Assembly: GCF_028372415.1 (NCBI RefSeq)
Contig: NC_092874.1
Location: 57,883,865 to 57,947,864, forward strand
Length of the DNA: 64,000 nucleotides
Source of the DNA: Notamacropus eugenii
Lineage: Eukaryota; Chordata; Mammalia; Diprotodontia; Macropodidae
Direction: 5' to 3'
The position numbers were made by a program, and so were the translations under genes. The number at the start of each line of letters is the position of its first letter. Positions within the stretch are counted from its first letter, which is position 1. This document shows positions 9,962-20,604 of this stretch, piece after piece. Below the pieces are notes generated by a model. The model was not told the DNA's origin. It saw nothing but the letters and a program-made list of their open reading frames with translations, and made no database searches.

Positions 9962-10500
9962 TTAAGTAAACTCCAGTGATTCCTTATCAATTCTAAGATA
10001 AAATAGAAAATCCTGACTTTTAAAGACTTCAAAACATGACTTCCTACCTTTCCAGTCTTTTTTTTTCACCATGCTCCTCTGGGCATACTCCCCAATCTGG
10101 CACATCTGACCATCTTGCTGTTTCTCATTTCCTCTATCTCTGGACTCCTTGCATTCTCCCTGGCTGTCCCCGGTACCTGGAATACTTTCCCTCCTCATTT
10201 CTGCTTCCTGATTTTGCTGCCTTCCTTCAGATCTCAGCTGAAACCCACTTTCTTCAAGAAGCCTTTCCCGATGACCCTCCAGGTTAGCATCTTCTCTCCA
10301 TCACTAGTTCCAGTGTACCCCCCGTACACCTTGTACTTACGTCGTTGTTTGCCTGTTACCTCCTCCATTAGTAAGGGAGTTCCTTCAGTGCAGAGAGTGG
10401 TTTTTTGTTTGTTTTTGCATTTCTTTAAATCCACAGTCGTTAGCACAGTGCCTGGCATAGATTAATTGTTCAATAAATGCTTGTTGACTTAATGTAATCG
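9962..10500 (+). repeat. L2 LINE 3' UTR, well preserved
   Basis: About 540 bp of the L2 3' end in sense orientation: 'tccagtgattccttatcaat', 'gtacctggaatactttccct', 'cttcagatctcagctgaaac', 'ttcaagaagcctttcccgat', 'agcacagtgcctggcataga', then 'tcaataaatgcttgttgact'. It is the longest continuous L2 segment in the window. Overlapping open frames on both strands are by-products. Confidence 0.9.
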
Positions 10501-11004
10501 TTCTCAATCTACTCAGAGCTCTAGAAGCCTTATTAGGTCAGTACCAAAACTGAAAATGAAAGGCCAAAATTTCTTTTTCTTGACCTAAAAATCTGGCACA
10601 ACTTTCTTGATTGGAAGAAGAGAAAGTCATGGCATGTAAGGTAGATGCTAATGTTATCGACCAATAACAAAGCATATAATTGACCACACCAATGTTGTAC
10701 TATAATCATCAATCACAATTTCCATAATTGATTTGGATCCCAACACTATTCTAAGACTTTTTCCTTCCTGTCCTTTTTACATCAGAGATAAGAATCTATC
10801 TAAACTAACCTTTGTAATCTCCCTCAGGTTCCTAGTTCAGTATACTTCAGTAATTCAAAGATTCAGAGTAATTTGTCATTACAGAAACACCCTTGTCTTT
10901 GCGAATTGCTGGGGCTGAAAAATTCCTCACTTTGAAGCCAGTCTGGTAATGAGCCAATTTAGACCTTCTTTCCTTATCTCTTCTTAACTTCTTCCATTTT
11001 TATT
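10501..11004. other. No recognised feature
   Basis: Unclassified AT-rich sequence without coding or repeat signal. Confidence 0.4.
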
Positions 11005-11141
11005 AGTAAAAAGAGTAGCAATAGCTCATATTTATATATCACTTTCCTGACAACAAGTTTCTGAAGTGGGTAGTATTATGATTCTTATTTGTAGAAAAGA
11101 AAACTGAGAATAGAAAAATGAGGAATAATTGACTTGTCTGT
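11005..11141 (-). repeat. MIR-type SINE, left half (split)
   Basis: Antisense MIR: 'agcaatagctcatatttata', 'agtgggtagtattatgattc' and 'gaaaactgagaatagaaaaa'. It is interrupted after 'gacttgtctgt' by a younger SINE and resumes at 11375. Confidence 0.75.
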
Positions 11142-11148
11142 GCTCACA
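11142..11148. repeat. Left TSD (gctcaca)
   Basis: Seven bases repeated exactly at 11368-11374. With one mismatch the match extends to ten (gctcacaact / gctcacagct). Confidence 0.7.
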
Positions 11149-11367
11149 ACTTCAGGCTGGAGTCAGCAAGACTGCTCTTCCTGTGTTCTTCCTGGCCTCA
11201 GACACTTACAAGCTGTGTGATTCTGGGCAAGTCACTTACCCTGTTTGCCTCAGTTTCCTCATCTGTAAAGTGAGCTGGAGGAGGAAATGGCCAAACACTC
11301 TAGGATCTTTGCCAAGAAAATCCCAAATGGGGTCATGAAGAGCCAGACATGACTGAACAACAACAAC
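11149..11367 (+). repeat. tRNA-derived CORE-SINE inserted in a MIR
   Basis: 5'-truncated sense copy. It starts inside the head (ctggagtcagcaagactgct), then has the CORE (tgtgtgattctgggcaagtc), 'ctcatctgtaaagtgagctg', 'ccaaatggggtcatgaagag', 'cagacatgactgaacaacaa'. It splits an older antisense MIR, which dates it as younger. Confidence 0.92.
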
Positions 11368-11374
11368 GCTCACA

Positions 11375-11440
11375 GCTGGCAAGCATGAGAAGCAGAATTC
11401 AACTCAGACCTCCTGACTACCACTATTCTTTCTGTTACTT
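11375..11440 (-). repeat. MIR-type SINE, right half
   Basis: 'gctggcaagcatgagaagca' followed by 'gaattcaactcagacctcct' continues the MIR interrupted at 11141. Confidence 0.65.
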
Positions 11441-11554
11441 TATGATGCCTTTGTCTCTCTTGAGCCTATCCTTTCTTGGGTCCCTTCCTACCTATAATTA
11501 TACTCTGTCTCTGGACTTTTTTTTCAGAGGATTCTTAATACCTGGAGCTAAAAT

Positions 11555-11645
11555 TTCAATCAAGAATAACTCATATTTGTATAGTGCTCTAAATTTTACA
11601 AAAACACGTTTGAGCCTTGCAGCAATTCTGAGGTAGATTCTACAT
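11555..11645 (-). repeat. MIR-type SINE, left part (split)
   Basis: Antisense MIR 3' end: 'aataactcatatttgtatag' and 'tgctctaaattttacaaaaa'. A long-type SINE begins at 11646 and MIR-like sequence resumes at 11870. Confidence 0.65.
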
Positions 11646-11869
11646 TTTGTTATTGTTGAGTCACCTTTCGGTCATGTCCGACTCTTTGTGACCCTATTTG
11701 GAATTTTCTTGGCAAAGATACTGGAATGGTTTGCCATTTTCTTCTCCAGCTCATATTACAGGGGAGGAAACTGAGGGAAACAGGATTAAGTGACTTGCCC
11801 AGGATCACTTAGAGAGTGTCTGAGGCCAGATTTGAACTCATGAAGATGAGTCATCCTGAGTGCAGCCCT
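11646..11869 (-). repeat. tRNA-derived CORE-SINE inserted in a MIR
   Basis: Antisense copy from 'ttgttattgttgagtc' through 'ctttgtgaccctatttggaa' and 'ttaagtgacttgcccaggat' to 'tcatcctgagtgcagcc'. The tRNA-like head is partly missing. Confidence 0.88.
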
Positions 11870-11940
11870 AGCAGGATCTGAACCCAGTTCTGCATGATTT
11901 TAAGTCCAGTGTTGTAGCCACTTCACCACTACTATCTCTA
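11870..11940 (-). repeat. MIR-type SINE, right part
   Basis: 'gcaggatctgaacccagttc' then 'ttgtagccacttcaccacta', a MIR head in antisense, consistent with the element cut at 11645. Confidence 0.55.
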
Positions 11941-12004
11941 GAAAGCATTTGCACTAAGTGATGATAGTTACAGATCTCCTACCTCCTACAAGACCACAGG
12001 AGCA

Positions 12005-12150
12005 CACATTTTTAGCTGGAAGGGACTTTGGAGGTCACTGAATCTAACCCTCTCTTTTTGCCAAGGAAAAAAGTGAGGGCAGACTGCTTGCTTAAGGTAA
12101 TAAAGGGAAGAGATCATTGGTTCAGGAACTGCTCCTCTCTCCTGATGTTT
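12005..12150 (-). repeat. Old MIR-like SINE fragment
   Basis: 'gctggaagggactttggagg' then 'tcactgaatctaaccctctc', a degraded 'ccaaggaaaaaagtgagg' and a weak CORE. Confidence 0.6.
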
Positions 12151-12444
12151 AATCCTTAGAAGTACCTAATTAGGTAAAGAGATTTAACTTCATTTACAAT
12201 AACCAGTCTTTTCCTCTGATTGATATCCAGTGAAATAAAATCAATAAAGATGCTCAACACCACAGGGATAAAGGTGAGAAGATGTGTTCAATGATCATCT
12301 GTGAAGATGGACTTTCTAAGGAAAGAGACTTTGCTATTTGTTATTCAGTAATTCTTGAATACTGAAGCTTGTGGAACCAAGATTTCTATTTGACCATTCT
12401 CACATTCAGTTAAAGGTAATATAGACTATAAGTTAAAATAAACT

Positions 12445-12638
12445 TCCTTCCCTTCTTCTTCCTCTTCTCCTCTTCCTCCTCATTCTTCTCTTTCTTCTCC
12501 TTTTCTCCTCCTCTTCCTCTTTCTTCTTCTTCTTCTCCTCCTCCTCCTTTTTCTCCTTCTTTCTCCTTCTTCTATGTCTTCCTCCGTCTGTCTGTCTTTG
12601 TCTGTCTCTGTCTTTCTGTGTCTCTGTCTGTCTGTCTG

Positions 12639-12674
<36 letters not shown>

Positions 12675-12690
12675 GCACGCACGCACGCAC
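12445..12690. repeat. Composite microsatellite: (CTT/CCT)n, (GTCT)n, (CT)n, (AC)n
   Basis: Polypyrimidine CTT/CCT triplets up to about 12585, then gtctgtct tetranucleotides to about 12640, CT, and (AC)n with gcac units to 12690. The antisense reading gives a spurious arginine/lysine-rich frame. Confidence 0.95.
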
Positions 12691-13167
12691 ACCCCTAGAC
12701 AAATCTCTGATCCTCAGCTAGTTTACTGAACATACATATAAATGGCATGCTGGAGCTGTCCCCAGGTGGTGAAGAGGATGAACTGTCTTACAAAACAGTG
12801 CAGATCTAGGTACAACGATTCTCTGAATGTTTCTCCACAAGTGGTTTGGCAGAAGCAGTTGACTGCAGTTCAAATTGGGCTGTATTTCCACAGATCATCT
12901 TGACTTCTCAAGGTATTCACCTTTCCAGGCCACTGAATTATATTTCTTTTTTTTTTTCAAACTGACAGAGCCCAAATAAAGCAGGATGCACAAATGCAAT
13001 TCTCATCTGTTTCATTCAATTTTTTTTTTGTTCCTTTTTTTAAATACATTTTGAGCTGTGTTTAGTTCTCAGGATCAGGGAGGGTTGTGATTTATCAGCT
13101 TTGCCAGGTTCACTCAACAAAGGAATGTTGGTAAAATGTGGTTCCTTCACATCAGAAACAAAACAAG
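12691..13167. other. No recognised feature
   Basis: No identified repeat. T runs at 12949-12958 and 13020-13029. Confidence 0.4.
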
Positions 13168-13403
13168 TTGTTGTTCAGTCATGTCCAATTCTTTGTGACC
13201 CCATTCAGGGTTTTCTTGGCAGAGATACTGGAGTTGTTTGCCTTTCCATCTCCAGTTCATTTTACAGATGAGGAAATCGAGGCAAATAGAGTTAAGTGAC
13301 TGGCCCAGGGTTTCAGAGCTAGTAAATGTCTAAGGCCAGATTTAAACTCAGGTCCTCCTTGCCTCCAGCCCAGGGCTCTCTATCCACTGCCTCACATAGC
13401 GCC
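13168..13403 (-). repeat. tRNA-derived CORE-SINE (long type)
   Basis: Antisense copy: 'ttgttgttcagtcatgtcca', 'gaccccattcagggttttct', 'cagatgaggaaatcgaggca', 'tttaaactcaggtcctcctt', 'ctctatccactgcctcacat'. Confidence 0.92.
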
Positions 13404-13741
13404 CTTGAAACAAGATAAACTAACAAGTAAATGAATGATATAGTGAATAGAACAGCTGTCAGAGAAGCTGGACCAGCCCAACTATTGTCTATGGTCTATT
13501 TAAAAGCAACCCTACTTTTAGGTAACCTGACTTGTTTTTAAATAGGTCCCTTTGAATAAAAATTAAATCAGTAAAGTTCAAGTCTGTTAACATCGATGTA
13601 AAGTTCCATTTAAAATATGGTCCCTTCTCTTGTGTTCTGTAACAGGAACTTTGCCAAGAAGATGCGTTGTCGTCTGCTTTTATGCTGCACCCAAGGGACC
13701 CCGGAGCCTTTCCCACCTGATTTGCAGTTGAAATCTCTTGG

Positions 13742-13844
13742 ATGAATTCTCTGCTTAACTGGAATGTGAACACCATGAGAGCAGGGCCTGATGTGACTTT
13801 CCTGTCTGTGTCTGAAGTTCCTAGAATATGGTTTCGCACATTAC
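13742..13844 (+). repeat. L2 3' end, left part (split)
   Basis: 'tgaacaccatgagagcaggg' followed by 'cctgatgtgactttcctgtc' and 'agttcctagaatatgg'. A SINE interrupts it and the tail resumes at 14074. Confidence 0.7.
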
Positions 13845-14073
13845 TGTGGTTGTTCAGTGGTGTCTGACTCTTCATGACCCCATAGACCATACTGTCCATG
13901 GGGATGGGGGATATCAGAGTGGTTTGCCATTTCTTTCTCCAGTTGGTTAAGGCAAACAGAAGCTAAGTGACTTGGGCAGGGTCACACAGCTAATGAGGGT
14001 CTGAGGCCACATTTGTACTGAGATCTTCCTGACTCCAGACCCATCGCTTTATTCACTGAGTCAAATAGCTGCC
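13845..14073 (-). repeat. tRNA-derived CORE-SINE inserted in L2
   Basis: Antisense copy from 'tgtggttgttcagtggtgtc' through 'gtttgccatttctttctcca' and 'gggtcacacagctaatgagg' to 'tcaaatagctgcc'. It carries a small extra GC-rich piece near 13885-13910 relative to the other copies. Confidence 0.88.
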
Positions 14074-14125
14074 TGTTCTCACATAGTAAATACTTAAAAA
14101 TGCCTTTTCATTCATTCTGTGCTGA
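14074..14125 (+). repeat. L2 3' end, right part
   Basis: 'tgttctcacatagtaaatac' and 'ttttcattcattctgtg' look like the L2 terminus continuing from 13844. Confidence 0.5.
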
Positions 14126-15254
14126 CCTTGGTATTGTGGAATTTATACTTTATGTTTTAAACTGCATAATCTAGATGAATACTAATAGAAAAAAGATAAT
14201 TTCTCAGCCTCAGACCCAAAGTGGGTGGTAAATGATGGTACATAATTAGGCAAGTTGGTATAATCTAACAAAGTCCAACCTGAAAGGTATTAGGTTAGTC
14301 TTTAAAAAATGTAGAGAAATAATTTTCTTAATAAACAAGGAAAACTGTGCAACACTTGATATTCTGTTTCCTCAAGGTATTTGTAGTTATCGCATAATTA
14401 CTAAAAATATAAACAATGCATAGAGAATAATAAGGCCAGAAACACCCCAAATGTTTCCAGCTGACAGGTGATTACATCCCATTTTGCCACAGCAAAGCAG
14501 GCATTTTGGCTAATGAGGCCTCAGAAGGGCAGGTATCTTCTATATCGAGTCAGAAATCTAGAGACCTATTAAGTCATTAGCTAGAGCCAAATTAATTCTA
14601 CAATGTATTTTCTGGTGCTTTAACCTGTCTAATGTTAAATGACTCAGGAACCATTTCTTTTATTACAATTCCTTTCAAGATTTTTTTTCTTCACAGCCAG
14701 GAACCAACTAATAGCCTCTCCTGTCAACAAAGCTAAGTTCCTTGGACCTCTGTCAAATGATTTTTTTCGCAGTTAATTTGAAACAGAGGCAAAAAGATAG
14801 CAGAATCATTCTGGAAAGCAAACCACAGAAAGCTCCCAGCTGGGAAGGGTTTAATCATTATTAGCATATCTACTGCTGGCAAGAGAGAGAGAGAGCTGCA
14901 TGAATCAAACATCAGCCTCCAAAAATCAAACACACGGCAACTTAGATTCCAGTCTATCAGTAACTGGTTAAATTATTCACTCTTCTTACACATTTAATAA
15001 ACGTCTGAAACTGGGTCCAGGAACTATTGGCATACAAAATGAGAATTGGGAAACAAATAAAATCCGAGAAGAGAAATATATTCCTCCCTTCCAGGATCAG
15101 CTTTTGGGGCCTGTTTGTTGGAGAGGCATCCTGCTGGATTTGAAAGTGCTCTCTTTGAAGAATCAGTACCTACTGCTTGGTTGGATCTGGGTCTTGATGT
15201 AGCTTGATGTTGGTGAGGTAAATATGCCTATTATCAGGCCAGCCTGAATCAGAA
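14126..15254. other. Repeat-poor, TAAT-rich island
   Basis: About 1.1 kb without a recognised repeat. Between 14500 and 14900 there are about ten TAAT/ATTA cores (for example aaattaattc, tttaatcattattagc, gttaatttg), plus a short ga run at 14884-14894. The composition resembles homeodomain-bound non-coding elements. Function is inference only. Confidence 0.4.
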
Positions 15255-15385
15255 GATGAAAAAATGTTAGAACTAGAAGGGGCGGTAGAGGTCATTGAGT
15301 CGAACCTGCGCATTTTATGAATTTGAAAACTGAAAACCAGAAGCTGAAGTGACTTGTTCCAAGGTCACCTGGCTAACTAGAGATA
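15255..15385 (-). repeat. Old MIR-like SINE fragment
   Basis: 'gttagaactagaaggggcgg' then 'gtagaggtcattgagtcgaa', then 'gaagtgacttgttccaaggt' and 'cacctggctaactag'. Confidence 0.65.
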
Positions 15386-15419
15386 GAGTAAGAATGAGAA
15401 CTTAGAATGGGACCTGATG

Positions 15420-15925
15420 GAGGTATATGGTCCATTTCTCAAATGTCTGGCAAAAAAGATATCTGTGGATTCAGAATTTATGTGTACATATGGACTTACA
15501 TGAACTGATACAAAGTGAAAAGAGCAGAACCAAGAGAACATTGTACACAGTAACAGCAACATTGTAACAAAGATCAACTGTAATTGACTTGACTCTTCTC
15601 AGCAATACAATGGTTTGAAGGCAATTCCAAAGGACTCATGCTACCTACCTCCAGAGAAAGAACTGATGGAGTCTGAATGCAGATTGAAGCACACTATTTT
15701 TTACTTTCTTTTGGGTTTTTTTTTGGGGGGGGGGGTGTTGTTGGTCTTTGTTTTCTTTTACAACACGGCTAACATGGAAATATGTTTTGCATGATTACAC
15801 ATGTATAACCTATATCAAATTGCTTTCTCTTTCTGGGAGGGGAGGAAAGAGAGAATTTAGACCCCAAAATTTTAAAAATGAATGTTAAAAAATATTTTTA
15901 TATTTAACTAGGAAATAACATTATT
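15420..15925 (+). mobile_element. L1 LINE 3' end (marsupial type)
   Basis: Sense 3' UTR of a marsupial L1: 'gacttacatgaactgataca', 'ttgtacacagtaacagcaac', 'ctccagagaaagaactgatg', 'gagtctgaatgcagattgaa', a T/G run at 15715-15737, 'catgtataacctatatcaaa', 'tgggaggggaggaaagagag' and an A-rich tail. Its 5' end is truncated and the left boundary is approximate. Confidence 0.9.
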
Positions 15926-15964
15926 TTTAAAAGAATTTATATATACATATGCATATATGGAAAA

Positions 15965-16140
15965 GTCCTGAAAGTCAAATCACAAGACCTGAGTTCTAAT
16001 CCTGTCTTTTTCCCTTTAGTATCAGTATGACTGAGCAAATCACTTAACCTCTCTGAGTCTCAATTTCTTCATTTGTAAAATGAGGGGATTGGATTCTGTC
16101 CCCTCTAAGATCTCTTCCAGCTCTATATCTGTGAGCTTTG
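15965..16140 (+). repeat. MIR-type SINE
   Basis: 'gacctgagttctaatcctgt', the CORE 'gagcaaatcacttaacctct', and 'aaaatgaggggattggattc' with the 'gatctcttccagctct' end. Confidence 0.75.
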
Positions 16141-16310
16141 AATTCTATCTCTGACATTTGTTAGGTGTATAATTTGTAGCTAGTCTCTTGAATTTCTAGC
16201 TCCCCTTATGTAAAATGAGTTTAATAATATTGTTTACCCCTATCTTCCAGGGTGATTCTAAGGAAAACACTTTATGCTATGTAAGTATGAGGTATTATTT
16301 GCCAAGCATC
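16141..16310 (+). repeat. MIR-type SINE fragment
   Basis: A second, more decayed copy directly after the first: 'ccccttatgtaaaatgagtt', 'taataatattgtttacccct', 'atcttccagggtgattctaa' and 'ctatgtaagtatgaggtatt'. Confidence 0.65.
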
Positions 16311-17842
16311 CAAAGAAATGTTGATGTCTGCTGTTTTTTTAAGTAAGTTACAAGAATTTCCCAAAAGTCTCATTTAGAAGACATAAAAAGGACTCCAATG
16401 CATTTGGACTTATAATTAGAATACAATTTGCCAAACTCTAGTACTGATTTTGATGCCTAATTTGAGGAAACTTTCAACATAGTTAAATTATAGCTCTTGT
16501 TAATGGTCACATCTTGATCTTTCTCTTCTCTTTTGCAATACGTTTCATTCATTCTTTCATCACTAACCCAGATACCTTTTATCACCCAATATTTATCATT
16601 GGGTAGTAGAGGAAGAAACAATTGACCAAGGTAAGAATAAAGAACACTGGAAATTTTTTCAGGATACGTCATGGCTTCGAAGTCAAAGGTTGAAGAGCAT
16701 TGAGCCAGAGGGAAGAGGGGTTGGGTTTGAATATTTCTCTTCTGCTTCAAGAGTTTGCCAAGATAGCTCCAGTTCACGAGAGTTCAACCCCCTCTAGTGG
16801 TCAACAGCATGGGAGACCATATCTGTCACCATCCTGCCTCCAGAGAGAGGAGGGAATTCTTTAAAAAAATGGTATCTCCTATATCTTGGCAACAGACAAA
16901 AAGGCAAAAGGAGAAAGGGCTTTCCCAGTGCTCTTGCGGTGATGTGGACATGATATGTGTATTGTACAGAAAAGCAATGGGGTGAGATGAGCTCTCCAAA
17001 GGCTCTAGTTCAGCAAGATAGTGGACAATTCTAAGTACCATTTAGTCCCAAGTACTACTTAGACTTCTATTTAGGATCCTGGATTCAGAGATCTAGATCT
17101 GGAAATGTCTTCAGTGACCATCTAATCCAAACTCTTTATTCTCCATACATAAATATCAGTTATCCACAGTGTACTAGTGATAATTCTAAAACATAAAATA
17201 TCAGATCACTGACCAATACATGCCTTGAGAACATTTCCTCTTTACTTTCTTCTGATGGGTTTCTTTGTTTGGATTTTTATTCCTTAAAAAAAAAGTTTTA
17301 TTGGTATCATCTATGCTCATAGCATAATTTCTGAATATTCCCACCTCCATCCTTTGCAAGAAAAAGGAAATAGGCAAAAATAACCTAGAGGGTGAGTATG
17401 TATGATAAGTATGCAACATCGTGCCCCTGCAGTCCCAAATCTCTCTGCTGAGAGGAGGGAGGTATGTTTCAGAATTAATTTTCTTTTCACTTGGATATTA
17501 GCTAGATAAAAATATTGGCACAATATATGCCAGACCTTGTACACTAGATAGTCTGGTAATTTTCACACCAAAAAGGTAGATGATTAGACTCCAGGTCTAT
17601 TAGTAGCAGTTGAAAGCCAGGAGAGGTCCAAGAATCCCAATTGCCAAATTTGAACCGAAAGTCAATGAAGTTAGTCCATAAGCAACCCCCTTTACATATA
17701 AAGGAGTGGGCCTCCTGGATACTCTAGGTCACCTACAACTAGTAGCTCTTACTGAAAAGCTAAATTAGTCAGAGAGTGGCAAGGATCCTAATTTTGTTGC
17801 CCAAACCCCACATAAATAAAGCCATGCTTTTCATTTCTTGGC
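16311..17842. other. No recognised feature
   Basis: About 1.5 kb. A few short open frames show no recognisable domain. A weak MIR-like patch (gaccatctaatccaaactc) lies near 17120. Nothing else is named. Confidence 0.35.
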
Positions 17843-17960
17843 AGTAATGATCAATAAGCATTTATTAAATATCTATGATGTAGTAGGCATTGTGCTAAGC
17901 ACTGGGGATATAGAAAGAGGTAAAGTCCCTGTCCTCAAGGAACTTACAATGCAGCAGAAA
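17843..17960 (-). repeat. L2 3' end, antisense
   Basis: 'gatcaataagcatttattaa', 'gcattgtgctaagcactggg' and 'ctgtcctcaaggaacttaca' are the complement of the L2 tail. Confidence 0.75.
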
Positions 17961-17974
17961 TTTGGGACAAAGAA

Positions 17975-18246
17975 TCAAACAGTTTCAGTGTTGGAATAAA
18001 CCTCAGAAGTCTAGTGCCTCCTTTACCTGACTAGTAATCTCTAAACCATCCCTAAAAGGCCTCCAGTGAAGGGAATTCCAGTATTCCCTGAAGAAGTCCA
18101 CTTTATCTTTAGATAGCTCTAATTGTTAGAAAGTTTTGCTAGTGTGTATTGATCCTAAATCTACTTCTCTCCACCTCTGGGTCCAGAATGAACAAGACTA
18201 ATCCCTTTTCTATAAAACAGCCCCTCAGACACTTGAGGACAAAGAT
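17975..18246 (-). repeat. CR1/L3 LINE 3' region, right-of-break part
   Basis: Antisense CR1-type sequence: 'tttagatagctctaattgtt', then 'ctctgggtccagaatgaaca' (consensus ...ctggggccaagcagaac...), then 'cccctcagacacttgaggac'. A MAR1 SINE splits it; the rest is at 18500. Confidence 0.7.
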
Positions 18247-18490
18247 TTGAGGCAGTTGGGTGGCTCTGTGGCTTGGAGTCAGAAAGACTTCAGTTCATAT
18301 TTGAGCTCACACACTAGCTATATGATCCTGGGTCACCTTACCTCTGTCTGCCTCGGTTCTCTCATCAGCAAAAATTGAGTAATAACAAGGCCTTATCTTC
18401 TAGAGTTTTTGTAAAGATAAAATGAGATATTATTTGTAAAATATGTTGAAAACATTTGAGCGCTATACAAATTATCACTATTATTATATT
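18247..18490 (+). repeat. MAR1-type SINE inserted in CR1
   Basis: Head (gaggcagttgggtggctctg), B box (cagttcatatttgagctc), CORE (tatgatcctgggtcacctta), 'aaaatgagatattatttgta', and an end in attatcactattattat. Confidence 0.85.
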
Positions 18491-18499
18491 TGTAAAGCT

Positions 18500-18850
18500 C
18501 TTTGAAAAATTTCAAGGCCTTTATAAATGTTATTATTATGTCCCCTGCTAAATCTTCTTTTCTTTAGACCAAGCATCCTTAGATCATTCAGTTCAACAGC
18601 TATTTATTATCACTCCCGTTGATCTTTTATATAGAAAAGCATGGTATCTAGTCTTTTTATTACTCTTGTTTCACTAAAAATGGACACAAACAGATGTGAA
18701 CTGACCAAGGCACAGTAAATGGAATGGTGGCTTCCCACTACTGACATTTCTTCAGTATTTAAATGGATCTTTGACCTAACTGATGAAAGCATTCTATCAA
18801 TTGTTGACAATTGTGACCTAACTTTACCTTCTCCATAAGTTTCCAGCCAA
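18500..18850 (-). repeat. CR1/L3 LINE 3' region, second part
   Basis: 'gtcccctgctaaatcttctt' and 'ttctttagaccaagcatcct' match the antisense CR1 stretch that follows the one at 17975-18246. The copy is strongly diverged beyond 18650. Confidence 0.6.
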
Positions 18851-19024
18851 CCAACATGTTGGAGGCCTTTCTTTAAGTTCCTCTATATTCTATTTGTACC
18901 AGTGTGGCATTCAGGGTGTTCCCCTCTGTCTTCCCTTGCTCTCCATACCTGCCTGGATTAGTACCTTTTCCTTTCCTATACTTCCTGAATGGCACCTATT
19001 ATATCACAGAGGAAATAAGGGAAC

Positions 19025-19375
19025 AACTAAGTTGCACAGTGGATGGGGAGCCAGGTCTGCACACAAGACGAGCAGAGTTCAAATCCAGCCTCAGACATTT
19101 GCTCTATGTATGAATTACATTTAATAGTATGACCCTGGGCAAGTCACTTAACCTCTGTTTGCCTCAATTCCTTTTCTATAAAATGTGGGTAATATTAGCA
19201 TCTCCCTCCCAGGGTGGTTGTAAGAATCAAATGACATAATATTGTATATTATGTAATAATTATTGTAACTACATAATAATAGTTATGTAATAATATTGTA
19301 ATATTATGTGTAATAATAATAATAAATTGTAAGATACTTAACACAGTAGGAACTATATGTTACCTATCACTACAT
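19025..19375 (+). repeat. MAR1-type SINE with AT-rich tail
   Basis: Head (aagttgcacagtggatgggg), B box (gagttcaaatccagcctcag), CORE (tatgaccctgggcaagtcac), 'ctccctcccagggtggttgt', then an expanded ATAATATTGTAAT-type tail at 19235-19335. Confidence 0.85.
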
Positions 19376-19744
19376 CACTTCTTGTGTGTGACCATCATTG
19401 GAAATACCTACTTTGTACCCACCATGAGTCTCTCCCTTGCCTTTTGAGTCACCGATGACTTTTATACATCAGAGGCTGTGATATTCTAAACATGATAATC
19501 ACACAATATTACTAGGAGAACATTTATATTTGAAAAATGAACTTTGGTGACAGGGAACAGCGTGTGATTGTTGAAAGTTCACTATAATTTCCCAGTTGCA
19601 AGCCAGCCTTCTCTTTTAATTTTGTTAAGTTCTTGATCTTCACAGATCTCTGAGATATGGTCTAGATTTTCTCTTTCAGAACTCTTTTCCTTTTGGAAAC
19701 TCTCTCTAGCCCAGGAACTCATACATCGGAAGCACCCTACTTTC

Positions 19745-20075
19745 TTCTCTCTAATTGGTTAGTTCCTCCCAGAACCTTCATTTAAGGAGAGCACTCAGGC
19801 CAATCACGTCTTCATTGCTCTCCAGGCTGTGTACCCTGAGTTTGCTCTATCATCCCCTAATATAACTTATATAAATATAACTTATATTAATACAACTTCA
19901 TGCCCCCCCATTTCAGCTTCGTTTTTTGTGTTATCGTCCCCCATTAGAACATAAGCTCCTTGAGGGTAAGGACTATCTTTCTTTTTGCTTGTATTTGTAT
20001 TTTCTAGTACAGTGCCTAGAGGAAAATAATCAGTGGTTAATAGATGCTTGTTGATTGATTGATTGGAACTAATTC
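19745..20075 (+). repeat. L2 3' end
   Basis: Strong from about 19900: 'ttatcgtcccccattagaac', 'ataagctccttgagggtaag', 'gtacagtgcctagaggaaaa', 'agatgcttgttgattgattg'. The left part from 19745 is a weaker extension. Confidence 0.8.
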
Positions 20076-20149
20076 ATTGTTCATCTGTATTTTTTGTGTA
20101 CTTTCACAGTGGACTGGTCTTCTCATTACATGCTAATAGTTCAGAGCAG

Positions 20150-20580
20150 AGGCATCTTTTTGTCCTTTGAGTTTTTCTTGATCTATTTTGAGCAAATATA
20201 GATCTCACTGAAGAAAAGGAATCTATTATTGTGGGGTTTGATGCAGTTACCACAATATCATCTCAAACAGAGCATTTGTCTAACTTCACCATCTATAGCA
20301 AATCTGTCTCCCATTTGGACCCTACGTAAGACATCCTTCACGACAATGGTGAACACCTTTGGCAAGCATATATTGTCCTGTTCCATGTCTCCATTGGCGT
20401 TAATAATGAGAGGGCCATTGAACTGAGTAATGAGAGATGCTCTGTTAGAAGAGAGTTTTTAAGGCTGCATTTTTTTCTAAAGAATCAATTGCTTTTTTGT
20501 AATCTACAAACAATGAACATAATGGGATCTTATATTCTCTTCCCCTTTCAAACAATTTTGAGAACAGAAAGATGTTGGTC
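20150..20580 (-). mobile_element. RTE-X-like LINE reverse transcriptase fragment
   Basis: Read on the minus strand, this decayed stretch encodes EYKIPLCSLFVDYKKAIDSL near its right end, which resembles RT block A (FVDxxKAFDSV). It then gives an 'NICLPKVFTIVVKDVLRRVQ' stretch, and in another frame DDIVVTASNPTIID, resembling the RT catalytic FADDIVL block. The order and spacing fit an RTE-X-type reverse transcriptase, not BovB or L1. It is a dead fragment with frameshifts and stops. The clade assignment is from memory of these motifs. Confidence 0.65.
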
Positions 20581-20604
20581 TGCTATTGAAAATCATTTGC
20601 AAAA

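Noticed and set aside
10036-10465. Overlapping frames on both strands that look proline/phenylalanine-rich
   Set aside because: They lie in an L2 3' UTR, which is non-coding.
13489-13899. Minus-strand open frame of 136 codons
   Set aside because: Its N-terminal part is encoded by a SINE and an L2 tail; no homologous domain is recognised.
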